Shown in pieces: positions 16,388 to 24,863 of a DNA stretch of 64,000 nt (position 1 is the first letter of the stretch; each line of letters starts with the position of its first letter). The position numbers and the translations under genes were made by a program. Under the pieces are notes generated by a model. The model ran no database searches. It saw only the letters and a list, made by a program, of their open reading frames with translations, and was not told the origin of the DNA. Source of the DNA: an uncultured Microcaldota archaeon. Lineage in GTDB: Archaea > Micrarchaeota > Micrarchaeia > Anstonellales > Bilamarchaeaceae. The stretch spans positions 1 through 64,000 of the forward strand of contig CAIKOA010000031.1 in NCBI GenBank assembly GCA_903828955.1, written 5' to 3'.

Positions 16388-17548
16388 TCAAGAAAAGCCG
16401 GAAAGCTCTTCCCTTAGGCTTTTTTCCATGATTTGCGTGGAATTGTAGTAGAGGTGGTAGCTCTTCCACTGGCCGCCCGTAAACTCGTAGAGGTCGTCGT
16501 TTGCGATTATAAAGTGGATGCTGCCGACATTGGTTTCGCACTCGGCATCGCCTTTTTCGCAAACCTCGAATGCCCTGTTCTTGCCCACGTTCCCCATGAA
16601 TTCCCCGCTCTGGGGCTCGAAGGCCTTTGCGCCATTCAGGTTGTCCACGTTTGCGGCGGAGGTTATTTCCTCATTGGAAAGCGCAACGATGCAGTGGCCG
16701 GTCAGCCCGTTTTCGTCCATTCCGGTCGTATAGCAGATCACGTAGGGCGTGGTTTCGGAAATGTCCCCTATTTCAAGCCCGTATGCCTCAAGGTACCAGT
16801 ATTTATCGCCCTTCTCGTAGATTATGTATTCCTCATCCTGCATTGGCGACCAGGCTTCAACATCCAGGGAACTGTTCTCTTCCTTTATCTGGGAAAGGAT
16901 TGCTTTCAGGAGGAGGGCGTAATCCTCGCAATCCCCTCCTTTTTTCTTATTGAGCATCTCATCAAGGGAATAGAGGCGGTCCGGGCTTTCGGAGATGTAT
17001 TCAAACCCCAAATCATTTTCCATAAGGTAGTTTATGCAGGCAAGATTCACCTTTCCGTCCTTTACGCAATAGTTGTCCACCTTTATCATGAAGAGATGCG
17101 TGGAATAGGGAAGAACTGAGTTGTCCTTGAACCACTGGATTGAGGAATTGATGGAATCTTCGAGGGTATAGACCTCGCCGAGAAGGTCTTCCAATTGGGA
17201 ATAGGTGTCGGCAAGCTCCGAGCGGGATTCATTGAGCTCGTTTTCTGTTTCATAGAGGCGCATTTGCGTTGAGGTTAATTCAGCCTGCGTCTGGTTCAGG
17301 GCGCCCAGGGTTTCGTAATAGGATTTGTTTGTGCGCGCAAGTTCGTATTTTACGCCTTCGAGCTGGTAATTCAGCCTTGAATTTTCCGCATGCGAGGAGT
17401 TCAGGAGGGAATTTGCACTAGTTAGCTCTGCATTCCTCTGCGCAAGCTGGCCTTTCAATGAGGAATTTTCATTCAGGAGGGAAATGGATGCGAATGAGAG
17501 GGCGAGAATTACGATTATCAGAACGGCTGCGGGCAAACGCAAATCCAT
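16388..17548 (-). CDS. Anchored coiled-coil transglutaminase-like protein
   Basis: 386 residues: membrane anchor (5-25), long coiled coil (about 27-135) with regular heptads, then a papain-like transglutaminase domain. Cys207 in KKGGDCEDYALLLKA and His285 in GHCIVAL match the Cys-His pair of transglutaminase-like cysteine peptidases; Glu311 (FEPQ) may be the third residue. It may cut or cross-link envelope proteins. The exported cyclophilin follows directly. Confidence 0.75.
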   Translation of the reverse strand: MDLRLPAAVLIIVILALSFASISLLNENSSLKGQLAQRNAELTSANSLLNSSHAENSRLNYQLEGVKYELARTNKSYYETLGALNQTQAELTSTQMRLYETENELNESRSELADTYSQLEDLLGEVYTLEDSINSSIQWFKDNSVLPYSTHLFMIKVDNYCVKDGKVNLACINYLMENDLGFEYISESPDRLYSLDEMLNKKKGGDCEDYALLLKAILSQIKEENSSLDVEAWSPMQDEEYIIYEKGDKYWYLEAYGLEIGDISETTPYVICYTTGMDENGLTGHCIVALSNEEITSAANVDNLNGAKAFEPQSGEFMGNVGKNRAFEVCEKGDAECETNVGSIHFIIANDDLYEFTGGQWKSYHLYYNSTQIMEKSLREELSGFS

Positions 17549-17618
17549 GGGGGCTTATTCAAGAAGAAGGATTATATGCCTAATTGAAAGGAAAATCCGG
17601 ATGCGCAACTGAATGGGA

Positions 17619-17912
17619 TTAACTTGGCAATCGGCGCAATTCGCTGTCCAGCCTGCGCTCGATTGAGTAGGGGTCTGCGCCGGCTTTTACGAGGCGAATC
17701 ATCTCATTATTGTCCTTGGCCATGAAAGCGGCCCAGAGGAGATCGTTGAGCTCGGCCAACCTATGAGGGGGGATGCTCATTCCTACAGGATTTCTTGCTT
17801 CAATCAGCCTGTCCTTCATTAACATCAGGCTTGTTTGCCGCAAACTGAGAACGGTCCCCCAGCTTAAAGCCCGCTCTGCCTTGCTCTCACGAATTTCTAC
17901 TGCAGTGCCCAT
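17619..17912 (-). CDS. Small protein with one ankyrin-like repeat
   Basis: 97 residues. Residues about 58-88 (LLWAAFMAKDNNEMIRLVKA, then GADPYS) form one ankyrin-type helix pair and hairpin. The rest is unassigned. The gene upstream on the same strand, 34 bases away, also carries ankyrin-like repeats. Confidence 0.55.
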   Translation of the reverse strand: MGTAVEIRESKAERALSWGTVLSLRQTSLMLMKDRLIEARNPVGMSIPPHRLAELNDLLWAAFMAKDNNEMIRLVKAGADPYSIERRLDSELRRLPS

Positions 17913-17946
17913 TTAACTCCCACTCTTTCTTGAAGTGCAAATTATT

Positions 17947-18318
17947 TTAATCTTTCTGTATCTGCCTTGAAAAGGCTTTTCTGGTTATTTCCAGGATTAA
18001 GATATCGATTTCGCGATTAGTGAATCCGGCATTTTTCTCGATAAGCATGCCCACCATTTCCAGATCCCCGTTGCATGAAGCCCGCACGATGAGAGGGATT
18101 CCTTCTTCGTCTTTTAAGAAGCCGGAGGATTTGTGCCTGAGAATTATTTCTGCGCGCATCAGCTGGCCCATGGAAACCGCCTCAATCAGCCTCTGCCGGT
18201 CCTTTTCATTGAGATGGAGGGCGGATTCGGGCTCTGGTGCTGGCTTTGCGCGCGCAAGCGTGACCTCGAAACCCCTTTCGGTTTTGCGGGAAACGAGCTG
18301 GAACTCCTTGACTTTCAT
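17947..18318 (-). CDS. Small ankyrin-repeat protein
   Basis: 123 residues with two ankyrin-like units (DRQRLIEAVSMGQLMRAEII and GIPLIVRASCNGDLEMVGML, the latter close to consensus). The N-terminal 40 residues are probably a beta domain. Probably co-transcribed with the 97-residue ankyrin-like gene 34 bases downstream. Binding partner unknown. Confidence 0.6.
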   Translation of the reverse strand: MKVKEFQLVSRKTERGFEVTLARAKPAPEPESALHLNEKDRQRLIEAVSMGQLMRAEIILRHKSSGFLKDEEGIPLIVRASCNGDLEMVGMLIEKNAGFTNREIDILILEITRKAFSRQIQKD

Positions 18319-18419
18319 ATTTTCACCGGGAAGCGAATGTACATCTGCATAGGAGTTTAAAAAAGTGAATTCTGAGTGGGCATAAACGTATTAAAGAGTT
18401 TCCACACAAATATCTACTT

Positions 18420-18893
18420 ATGATGCCAAATGGGGAATTCAGGATTTTCAGCAGGAACCCTGTGAAGGACAGGGTGGAGATATTCGCGGAGAGGGCGGGG
18501 AAAAAACTGCGGGATGCAAAAAAAGCATTCGGAAGATATGCCAATAATGGGGCAGACAAGCTCTGCATCGGCATCTGGAAATTCCTGGATGCTGAGGAAA
18601 GGGCCGAGAAAGCCCTGGAAGGCGCCGCAAAGCGGCAGGTTGCAAAGGCAAGGGCGCTTGCGTTCATATTTGCGGTATGGAGGGAGAACAAGGATGCGCT
18701 GGAATATAGGGCCGCTTCGGGAAGGGAAGGGGAAAACGGGCTTCCGAAGCCTCCCCGCGAGGGAGGGGTTGTTTTCCAGGATGCGAGCATCTGGTATAAC
18801 GAGTGCGGGCGCTCCAGATATTCCGTAATAAACTCAACAAATGGAACAGGGGCGGTGCATGCGTTTTATTCCGAGCAGGGAAAGCCGCAATAA
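18420..18893 (+). CDS. Unknown basic helical protein
   Basis: 157 residues, starting at tandem ATGs (18420/18423) behind a TATA-like TATTAAAG near 18388. The first 100 residues are basic and helical; the C-terminal part (WYNECGRSRYSVINST) is polar. No family recognised. Confidence 0.55.
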   Translation: MMPNGEFRIFSRNPVKDRVEIFAERAGKKLRDAKKAFGRYANNGADKLCIGIWKFLDAEERAEKALEGAAKRQVAKARALAFIFAVWRENKDALEYRAASGREGENGLPKPPREGGVVFQDASIWYNECGRSRYSVINSTNGTGAVHAFYSEQGKPQ

Positions 18894-18957
18894 AAACCGG
18901 AAAGAAACAGCTGGAATTCACACACATTTATAATTTCTTTTGCACCAAATAAGGCGC

Positions 18958-19887
18958 ATGATGAAGCTCGATAGCTCCTCTGATGGGTACAGGCTATACA
19001 AATCCGATTCTCCGCGCTATCCCTCCTCCACTTATGTTGTTTGCGCAGAAGAATCGCGCGCAATCCTCTACAGCCCGCACATTGCGGGAAAGGAATTGCA
19101 GGAGCGGATGGAGAGATTGAGCAAAATATACATAAAAATTGCAAATGAAAAGGTACTCAAGGGAACGCAGCGGGCGAACCTTGCGGAATTCATACTTCTT
19201 TCCGGAGGGCTTTATTATTCTCTTGCGCGGGGGTTCCGGGAAGTGAACGGATTCACGCTTCCGCAGTGCTTCCTCGGGATAAAACGGCAGAGGGTCGAAG
19301 GGAGCGAGGGGCATTTCACCGCCGTGTCCACTTACGAGAATTTCGAATCTCTTCCGCAGAATGCGACAATATTGGTCGGGGATACGATTGCAACAGGCGC
19401 AACGCTTACGCGCGCAATAGCGGACCTGGAGCGTGCGGCGGAGGAGAAGGACGGGAAAATAGAGAAGATGGCGATCTTTTCCCTTGCGTGCTCGAGCGAT
19501 GCGGCGCATAAGCTGCGGAAAATGGAGGAGAAGATGCGGGAGAAGAACAAGAATTTCAAATTAACCCTGATTGTTTCCGAGCAGCTCTTCCAACTGATGC
19601 CGGACGGGACGGATTTGCGCTTCCTTGCGGACGGGGCTGAGATGCCCGAAGAGACGAAAAATTACACCCTTGAAAAATACGGGGATTTCCTTGGGAAGGA
19701 AATGAAATGCGCGGTATTCGACTGGGGGACAAGGTGCAAGAACCCGCTCAGGCACTATGAGGAATTCATAGAATTTGGGGAGGAAATCCTCAAGAACCCG
19801 AAAATAGACGAGAAAGGGAAGGGCGAAATAAAGAGAATGGTGCAGGAAACCGAATTGGAAATGGAAAACTGCCTAAAAGAACTCTGA
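18958..19887 (+). CDS. Phosphoribosyltransferase
   Basis: 309 residues from the ATG at 18958, with TATA-like TTTATAAT at 18927-18934 supporting that start. The PRPP-binding signature ILVGDTIATGATLT is complete, with Asp142 in the loop. Type I PRTases join a base to ribose phosphate. The size and fold resemble uracil or orotate-type enzymes, with an extra C-terminal helical part of about 80 residues. It is convergent with a nucleoside phosphorylase, so nucleobase salvage is the likely pathway; the base is not determined. Confidence 0.8.
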   Translation: MMKLDSSSDGYRLYKSDSPRYPSSTYVVCAEESRAILYSPHIAGKELQERMERLSKIYIKIANEKVLKGTQRANLAEFILLSGGLYYSLARGFREVNGFTLPQCFLGIKRQRVEGSEGHFTAVSTYENFESLPQNATILVGDTIATGATLTRAIADLERAAEEKDGKIEKMAIFSLACSSDAAHKLRKMEEKMREKNKNFKLTLIVSEQLFQLMPDGTDLRFLADGAEMPEETKNYTLEKYGDFLGKEMKCAVFDWGTRCKNPLRHYEEFIEFGEEILKNPKIDEKGKGEIKRMVQETELEMENCLKEL

Positions 19888-19898
19888 ATTTTTACTGG

Positions 19899-20948
19899 TT
19901 ATTGGTTCAGCCCTCTTGCAATCTCCCCCAGTGCGCTGCACGCAAGAACCATTGTGTTTTCCTCGGCTTTCTTTGCGGCCTTCCTCTCTTCTTCGGTCTC
20001 TGGGAAGGATTTGCCAGGGATTGCGCCGATAACTGCGGAAACGAGCGCGCTGTAGGCGGGAACTCCCGCGATCGTGAATTCCGCCGCAAGGGCAGATATT
20101 GCCATCTGCTCCATTTCGGAACTTATTATGCCGTAAGTGTCGCGGAGCTCCGCAAACCGGTTCTCGTCCATTTCCGCATAAAGGGAGTCTTTTGTGAAAT
20201 TCGCGCCCTGGATGGCGAGTATCCCAAGCTCATTGGAAAGCCCGAGAAGCTGGAGAATGATGCGGGAGGAGCACTTGTTCTTGAGGTATGCCGAATCGTA
20301 GCTCACCGCGAGCCTCGGCTCAAGGAGGACGTCTTTGCCCGCCTCTTCAATCTTCTTCCTAGCATCGAAGCCTTCCAGGCTGAGGGTGCCGAGAATTGAT
20401 TCTATGAGGGCGCCCACAGAGCCGTAGTTCTTGTCCGCAATCGCGATGTCCCCGATTTTCATCCTGTATTCGGATTTCCTGTGGCTGTTCACCCCTGCGC
20501 AGGTGCCTGCGCGGATAACGTAAATGCCGTCGCTGTGGACCCCGAGTTCCCCTACCTGGTAGCGGTCGTTATCGGTATAATAGAGCGCCTCGCGCATGTT
20601 TATTTGCGCTGCCGGGCAGCCCATCTGGGACTCAATAACCGCAAGAGGGAAATTGAAGCCGCGCGCGTTCACGTTCCCTACGAGCATTGCGACCCTTCCA
20701 AAGGCGGCCGGGCTGATTTTCGCCGCCTCCTGGTCTATAAAGGCATAATTCTTGAAATTTAGCACCGTGGGGGCGCTGAGCACCCTTCTCCGGTCCCCTA
20801 CGCAGATTATAAACGGCGGGAGCATCCCTTCGTTTTCGCGCAGAAAGGAGATGTCCTTCCACCTTTTCATTTCGTGGAGGCAGCCAAGGGAAGTGTGCGC
20901 CCCGAGGGGCTTTACCTTTTCACGCGCAGCAAGAATTCTCGATTCCAT
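19899..20948 (-). CDS. Nucleoside phosphorylase (uridine phosphorylase-like)
   Basis: 349 residues. Family motifs: VIRAGTCAGVN (phosphate site), ISSEMEQMAI (ribose-binding Glu-Met-Glu) and an N-terminal region with VLSAPTVLNF. Phosphorolysis of a nucleoside gives ribose-1-phosphate and a base. The length is above that of bacterial Udp (about 250), mainly through an N-terminal extension. Shine-Dalgarno GGAGGTG precedes the ATG. It faces the phosphoribosyltransferase. Confidence 0.85.
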   Translation of the reverse strand: MESRILAAREKVKPLGAHTSLGCLHEMKRWKDISFLRENEGMLPPFIICVGDRRRVLSAPTVLNFKNYAFIDQEAAKISPAAFGRVAMLVGNVNARGFNFPLAVIESQMGCPAAQINMREALYYTDNDRYQVGELGVHSDGIYVIRAGTCAGVNSHRKSEYRMKIGDIAIADKNYGSVGALIESILGTLSLEGFDARKKIEEAGKDVLLEPRLAVSYDSAYLKNKCSSRIILQLLGLSNELGILAIQGANFTKDSLYAEMDENRFAELRDTYGIISSEMEQMAISALAAEFTIAGVPAYSALVSAVIGAIPGKSFPETEEERKAAKKAEENTMVLACSALGEIARGLNQ

Positions 20949-21066
20949 TCAAACCCACCTCCATTAACTTGTGGAGAATGTTTTAAAAATGGTTAAGTGG
21001 TGGACAGTGTAAAATGGAATAAAAAAGGGAATGAAAATAAGGTGAAAAGAGAATAAGAAAGGAGAG

Positions 21067-21576
21067 TTATTTCTTCTTTTTCTTCGCGGGTTTCGCCTTC
21101 TTCGCGGCAGCCTTCCTTGCGGGCGCTTTCTTCGCCTTCGGGGCGGACTTTGGCGCGGCAGGCTCCTTCTCAAGCAATGCGCGGGCGGCCATCGGTGCGG
21201 AATAGGGCACAAAGGGTTCCGGCTTCTTTTCCGCCTCCTCCGGAATATCTACGGAAAGCTCCTCCTTTGCTGCAGACGCCGGCTTTGCAGGAACTTCCTC
21301 ATTGCAAACCTTGCATTCCGGTGCGCATTCGCAGGGCTCGCCTTCTTTCTCCTTGCATTTGCAGCCTTCGCCGGGCTCAAGGGTGTTGAAGTTCAGCAAT
21401 GAGTAAAGCGCGCAGGTTCCAAGGGCTCCTGTTGCAATCAATATGAGCCCTATGAAGTAAGCTGCATAGGCAAGAGGGGAACCGAGGTAAAACGCCCCTG
21501 CGGCAAACAGTATCAATCCAAGCACGAACCTGACTATCCGGTCTGTTTTTCCGACGTTCTTTTGGAATAGTTTCAT
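21067..21576 (-). CDS. DUF2892 membrane domain with Lys/Ala tail
   Basis: 169 residues. Residues 1-65 are the YgaP-type transmembrane domain (NVGKTDRIVRFVLGLILFAA, then a second helix). A cysteine cluster follows (GCKCKEKEGEPCECAPECKV), then a Pro/Glu linker and a C-terminal tail of alternating Ala and Lys ending in AKPAKKKKK. The cysteines may bind metal or form disulfides. The basic tail, probably cytoplasmic, could contact nucleic acid or acidic protein. The combination is unusual. Confidence 0.75.
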   Translation of the reverse strand: MKLFQKNVGKTDRIVRFVLGLILFAAGAFYLGSPLAYAAYFIGLILIATGALGTCALYSLLNFNTLEPGEGCKCKEKEGEPCECAPECKVCNEEVPAKPASAAKEELSVDIPEEAEKKPEPFVPYSAPMAARALLEKEPAAPKSAPKAKKAPARKAAAKKAKPAKKKKK

Positions 21577-21603
21577 CCCGACACCAGTCTGAATGTTCGA
21601 ACG

Positions 21604-22188
21604 TTAGGTTGAAATATCTATCCCCGTCCCGCAGGAATCGCTATGGCACTCTTCCCCGTCTTCGCTAAGTGAAGCTATCGCATCCTTGATGGCCTGCTTT
21701 GCAGGTGGAAGGAGCTTTTCCCCGGACTCAAGTGCAGCTGCAAGAGGCGGAACGGATGCGCGGTCTCCTATCGCCCTGAGCGCGTTTGCGGATTCCATCT
21801 TTTCAAAATCAGTTCCGTTTGCAAGCATGTCCTTTATCTTGGGAAGGAATTCATTGCAATCGATTCCGCTTTTGGCCATTGCGCGTATCACGCGGAGGAG
21901 GTGGGCGCGCACGAATGGGATTCTTTCGGATTCAATTCTTTCCGAAATGGCTTCCTTTGCGCGCGGGCTGTCCGCAAGGTGCGCCATCTCTGCGACCTCC
22001 TTTGCGGTTTTCCTCCTGTTTTCAGGGGTTCCTTTGCCGAGCCTGTTTAGCAATTCGAAAAGTTTCGCCTCTCTTTTTTGGAGAGTGTATTGGGCCCATG
22101 AGGAGTCCCTAACCCTTTGCGGAACGCCCGGATTGGCTTCCGTGCGTTTTTCGCTTGTTGGAGGCCGGTTTCCAAGCATTTTCCCCAT
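21604..22188 (-). CDS. HEAT-repeat protein
   Basis: 194 residues. Helix pairs of HEAT type from about residue 45 to 175 (PFVRAHLLRVIRAMAKSG, ESANALRAIGDRASVPPLAA), ending in a polar tail with two cysteines. A binding scaffold of unknown partner. It lies downstream of the ankyrin gene on the same strand, 42 bases away. Confidence 0.7.
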   Translation of the reverse strand: MGKMLGNRPPTSEKRTEANPGVPQRVRDSSWAQYTLQKREAKLFELLNRLGKGTPENRRKTAKEVAEMAHLADSPRAKEAISERIESERIPFVRAHLLRVIRAMAKSGIDCNEFLPKIKDMLANGTDFEKMESANALRAIGDRASVPPLAAALESGEKLLPPAKQAIKDAIASLSEDGEECHSDSCGTGIDIST

Positions 22189-22230
22189 AATAGGGATATG
22201 GAAAGAAGAAGATAAAACGCTATCATTTCG

Positions 22231-23397
22231 CTATCTTTTGCGCTTTTTCATTGCTTTCCGAATTAGTCCGATCGTGTCGGGGCGTTCCCCTTCCTTTGCG
22301 TAATCAAGGGCGTTCTCGCCGTTCTTGTCTATTGCGCGGGGATCTGCGCCGCTCTCCAGAAGAATTTGGCAGGTCTTTGTGTGCGTCCAGAAGGCCGCTT
22401 CCATCAGCGCGGTTTCACCCCTGGAATTGCGCACATCCACGGGAATTTTCATGCTCAGGAGCTTTTCAAGGTTGTAAATTTCCCCTTTTCTTGTGGCTTC
22501 GAAAAATTCCCCGATCATTTTTTCCCGCTCGTCTTTTGATGCGGATTGCCAGTACCTGAATTTGGGTTCGGGAAGCGGGGGCAGCATCCTTATCGGGCAG
22601 AAAGGGGAGCGGGCGGGTGGAAGCGATGCGAGAGGCGAGTACGGGTCAATGGCTGAAGCTTCGCCTTCACGAATGCCTAATTTTTCTGCGAGCAAGGGGT
22701 TGCGGCGGTGAATCCTCTTCGCGCCCCTTTCCGGTTTTGGGGCCTCCGGAACATGCCTCTTTGGAGCCTCGGCGGGGCGCTTTTTCGGCCCGTTGAGGCG
22801 CGGGTTGCCAATCCTCCTGTCCAGAAGGCCTATCTCGTCCCACAGGAGGTTATTCCTGATATAATTTGAAATGAAGCAGGGCGCTTTTTTGGAGAACTCG
22901 GTCCGGCTTTTGATTCCTTCTTTCTTTATGAGCCATTTGCAGTAATCAATTCTCTCCGTACGTGCCTTGCCTTCCCAGAATTCGTAGTTCCCCCTGCCTC
23001 TTCCTTTCCTATCCATCATTTCAAATGGGGCATCGGGAGAATCGTTCTTCTGCCTGCAATTGGCTTTGTTGCCATCCCTCTTGTCCAAAATGCCAAGTTC
23101 ATCCCAGAGTGCGCGGTTCATGAAGTAATTTGCAATGAAGCCCGGGGCTTTTCTTGCGAAGTCGGTCCGGCTCCCGACCTTTTTTTTCTCTATGAGCCAT
23201 CTGCAATAACCCATTTTCTCTTCGTACGTCTTTGTGTACCAGAATTGGTAGCTTCCCTTGCCCCTCCCTTCTTTATCCATTATTTCGAAGAGGGCATCCG
23301 GAGAATCCTTTTTGGAAGTGAAAGGATTGGGCGCTTTCCTCTCGTCTTTTCCGGTTGCGGATTTTTTTTGGGAGGGTGCACACATCCTGGATACCAT
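22231..23397 (-). CDS. Two-copy 75-residue module plus ankyrin repeats
   Basis: 388 residues from the ATG at 23397, chosen because GTGAT stands four bases upstream as in other genes here. Two copies of a 70-75-residue module occur at about residues 45-115 and 120-190, sharing 'FW....YCrWLI', 'SRT.F..KAP.FI.NY' and 'LWDE.G.LD.R.GN'; the helical pattern resembles a helix-turn-helix. A basic proline linker follows, then ankyrin repeats (about 290-385, GETALMEAAFWTHTKTCQIL). Unknown function. Confidence 0.65.
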   Translation of the reverse strand: MVSRMCAPSQKKSATGKDERKAPNPFTSKKDSPDALFEIMDKEGRGKGSYQFWYTKTYEEKMGYCRWLIEKKKVGSRTDFARKAPGFIANYFMNRALWDELGILDKRDGNKANCRQKNDSPDAPFEMMDRKGRGRGNYEFWEGKARTERIDYCKWLIKKEGIKSRTEFSKKAPCFISNYIRNNLLWDEIGLLDRRIGNPRLNGPKKRPAEAPKRHVPEAPKPERGAKRIHRRNPLLAEKLGIREGEASAIDPYSPLASLPPARSPFCPIRMLPPLPEPKFRYWQSASKDEREKMIGEFFEATRKGEIYNLEKLLSMKIPVDVRNSRGETALMEAAFWTHTKTCQILLESGADPRAIDKNGENALDYAKEGERPDTIGLIRKAMKKRKR

Positions 23398-23465
23398 GAA
23401 AATCACTAGTGAATAGAGGTATTATATGGAAAGAAATGTTTAAAAGAAGGTGCGGGTTCGGGGTT

Positions 23466-24359
23466 TCAGATGGATGTCGCAAGATAGTCCTTCTGCCCGT
23501 AGCGGAAGAATTCAGATATCACGCGCGAATGGGACAGGTCCGTCTTTAGGCGATGCAGGTCGCCTCCAAGTTCAAGCGAATATGCGCGCAAAACCCATAT
23601 CTTCATTCCCAGTTCGTAGGGGATTTTGGAGGCGTCCCCATATTTTGCGACTTCCGCAAAGACATTGGGGACCTCCTTTGCGCGGAATTGGGGCGTTCCG
23701 CACCAAAGCCTGGCAGCAAATGCGATCGCATCCGCGTGTTCGGTCTTGCAGAAATAGCTCCCGTTGTATTCGTAAACAGGAACGCGGAAGCGGGAGAGGT
23801 TGAGCCTCTCGAAGACGAGGAAGGGCATGTTGGGGTCTTTTCCAAACCTGATTCTCAGGGGAATGAATTCCCTCAGCGCATCCATGTATTTCTTATTCTT
23901 CTCGGAGAACCCATCCGATACCGGGATGAGCTCCCCTTTCCTTATTCTCTTGCGGAGTGCGAAATATGCCTTGACCGTTCCCAGGCTCGTTTCTGGAATA
24001 AACGAATGGAAACCTATCTTTTCCTCTACGAAGAAGGGGCGGATTGCGAAATTGAACGAGAGGTCAACGCGGATCCTTTTCTTTCCATCGGGCCCCTTTT
24101 CCTCCTGCGGATTCCTGTTGTCTATCCATTTTGTGAAGTTTCTTGGTTCCATTCCGATTTCCTTTGCGGCTGCGGAGAGGAAGACCTTCCTTGAGGAATC
24201 CCTCCCCAGCTCGTCCACTATTGGCCTTCTTGGGAATAAGGGGGGCGGAACGATGCTGGGCTTGCCGGGAACGGGCTTTTTGGGGGTTTTGGCTGAGGGA
24301 GGCGGAACGATGCCTTGCTGGCAAAGATTGGGTGCTCTGGGGGTTTTCTTTGGTTCCAT
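23466..24359 (-). CDS. Unknown protein, HTH-like N-terminus (paralog A)
   Basis: 297 residues from MEPKKT at 24359; upstream in-frame codons would add an implausible hydrophobic stretch. After a Pro/Lys linker, residues about 55-85 look like a helix-turn-helix (FLSAAAKEIGMEPRNFTKWI). The C-terminal 200 residues are mixed alpha/beta with YELGMKIWVLRAYSLE. The gene at 25805-26716 shares the layout and local sequence (SVSLGMRLWIMREIFAD), so the two are paralogs of an unrecognised family, perhaps regulators. Confidence 0.6.
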   Translation of the reverse strand: MEPKKTPRAPNLCQQGIVPPPSAKTPKKPVPGKPSIVPPPLFPRRPIVDELGRDSSRKVFLSAAAKEIGMEPRNFTKWIDNRNPQEEKGPDGKKRIRVDLSFNFAIRPFFVEEKIGFHSFIPETSLGTVKAYFALRKRIRKGELIPVSDGFSEKNKKYMDALREFIPLRIRFGKDPNMPFLVFERLNLSRFRVPVYEYNGSYFCKTEHADAIAFAARLWCGTPQFRAKEVPNVFAEVAKYGDASKIPYELGMKIWVLRAYSLELGGDLHRLKTDLSHSRVISEFFRYGQKDYLATSI

Positions 24360-24517
24360 CAGGGTAAACTGTGTCAGGAAAATGATAAAAAGGCTCGTAA
24401 AATGCATCGGAATGGCGCCAGGCATAGTATTAAATATAAGGAGCTTCCCAATAAACCCACTCTATTAGGTTAAGAAATAACCTTGTGGAGCAAAAAAAAT
24501 AAAAAAGAGTTGAAAAA

Positions 24518-24655
24518 ATGGACGACAGAGGAGATAGAAAAATGTATAGTGCAACTTGCTCCGATTGCGGTGCAGCTTGCCAGGTTCCGTTCGAACCGAA
24601 GGAAGGCAGACCTGTTTATTGCAGGGACTGCTACAGAAAACACAAGAAGTTCTAA
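24518..24655 (+). CDS. Small CxxC-x17-CxxC zinc-binding protein
   Basis: 45 residues. MYSATCSDCGAACQVPF begins the conserved core, followed by EGRPVYCRDCYRKHK. The two CxxC pairs are exactly 17 residues apart, the hallmark of a family of tiny zinc-ribbon proteins common in candidate phyla and DPANN archaea. One Zn ion is expected to bind the four cysteines. It was found by reading the gap between minus-strand genes; its function is not established for any family member known to me. Confidence 0.8.
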   Translation: MDDRGDRKMYSATCSDCGAACQVPFEPKEGRPVYCRDCYRKHKKF

Positions 24656-24810
24656 TCCTAGTTCACTAGAGAACTTAGAATTTCCTTCTTTTATTTTATT
24701 TTTTCAAAATTAAACTGATTTTATTAGATTAACCTCTTTAGGTTAATTGCTGGATTTTATCGACATTTACTAATGGAAATGCATGGGCAATTGCTGCAGA
24801 AATAACTGTG

Positions 24811-24863
24811 ATGGGGGGTTGCTGGGGATGAAACCACTTAGGGGGCGCTCCCCCTGAGGGGTT
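24811..24863 (-). repeat. Three-copy 3'-end hairpin repeat, copy A
   Basis: About 53 bases ending right at the stop codon of the SelB-like gene. It holds a near-perfect palindrome AGGGGGCGCTCCCCCT (24840-24855) and, farther from the gene, GGGGGGTTGCTGGGGATGAAA. Copies B and C lie at 35641 and 45202, again on the 3' side of minus-strand genes and in the same orientation. It could be a terminator, RNA stabiliser or REP-like mobile repeat. Confidence 0.75.
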
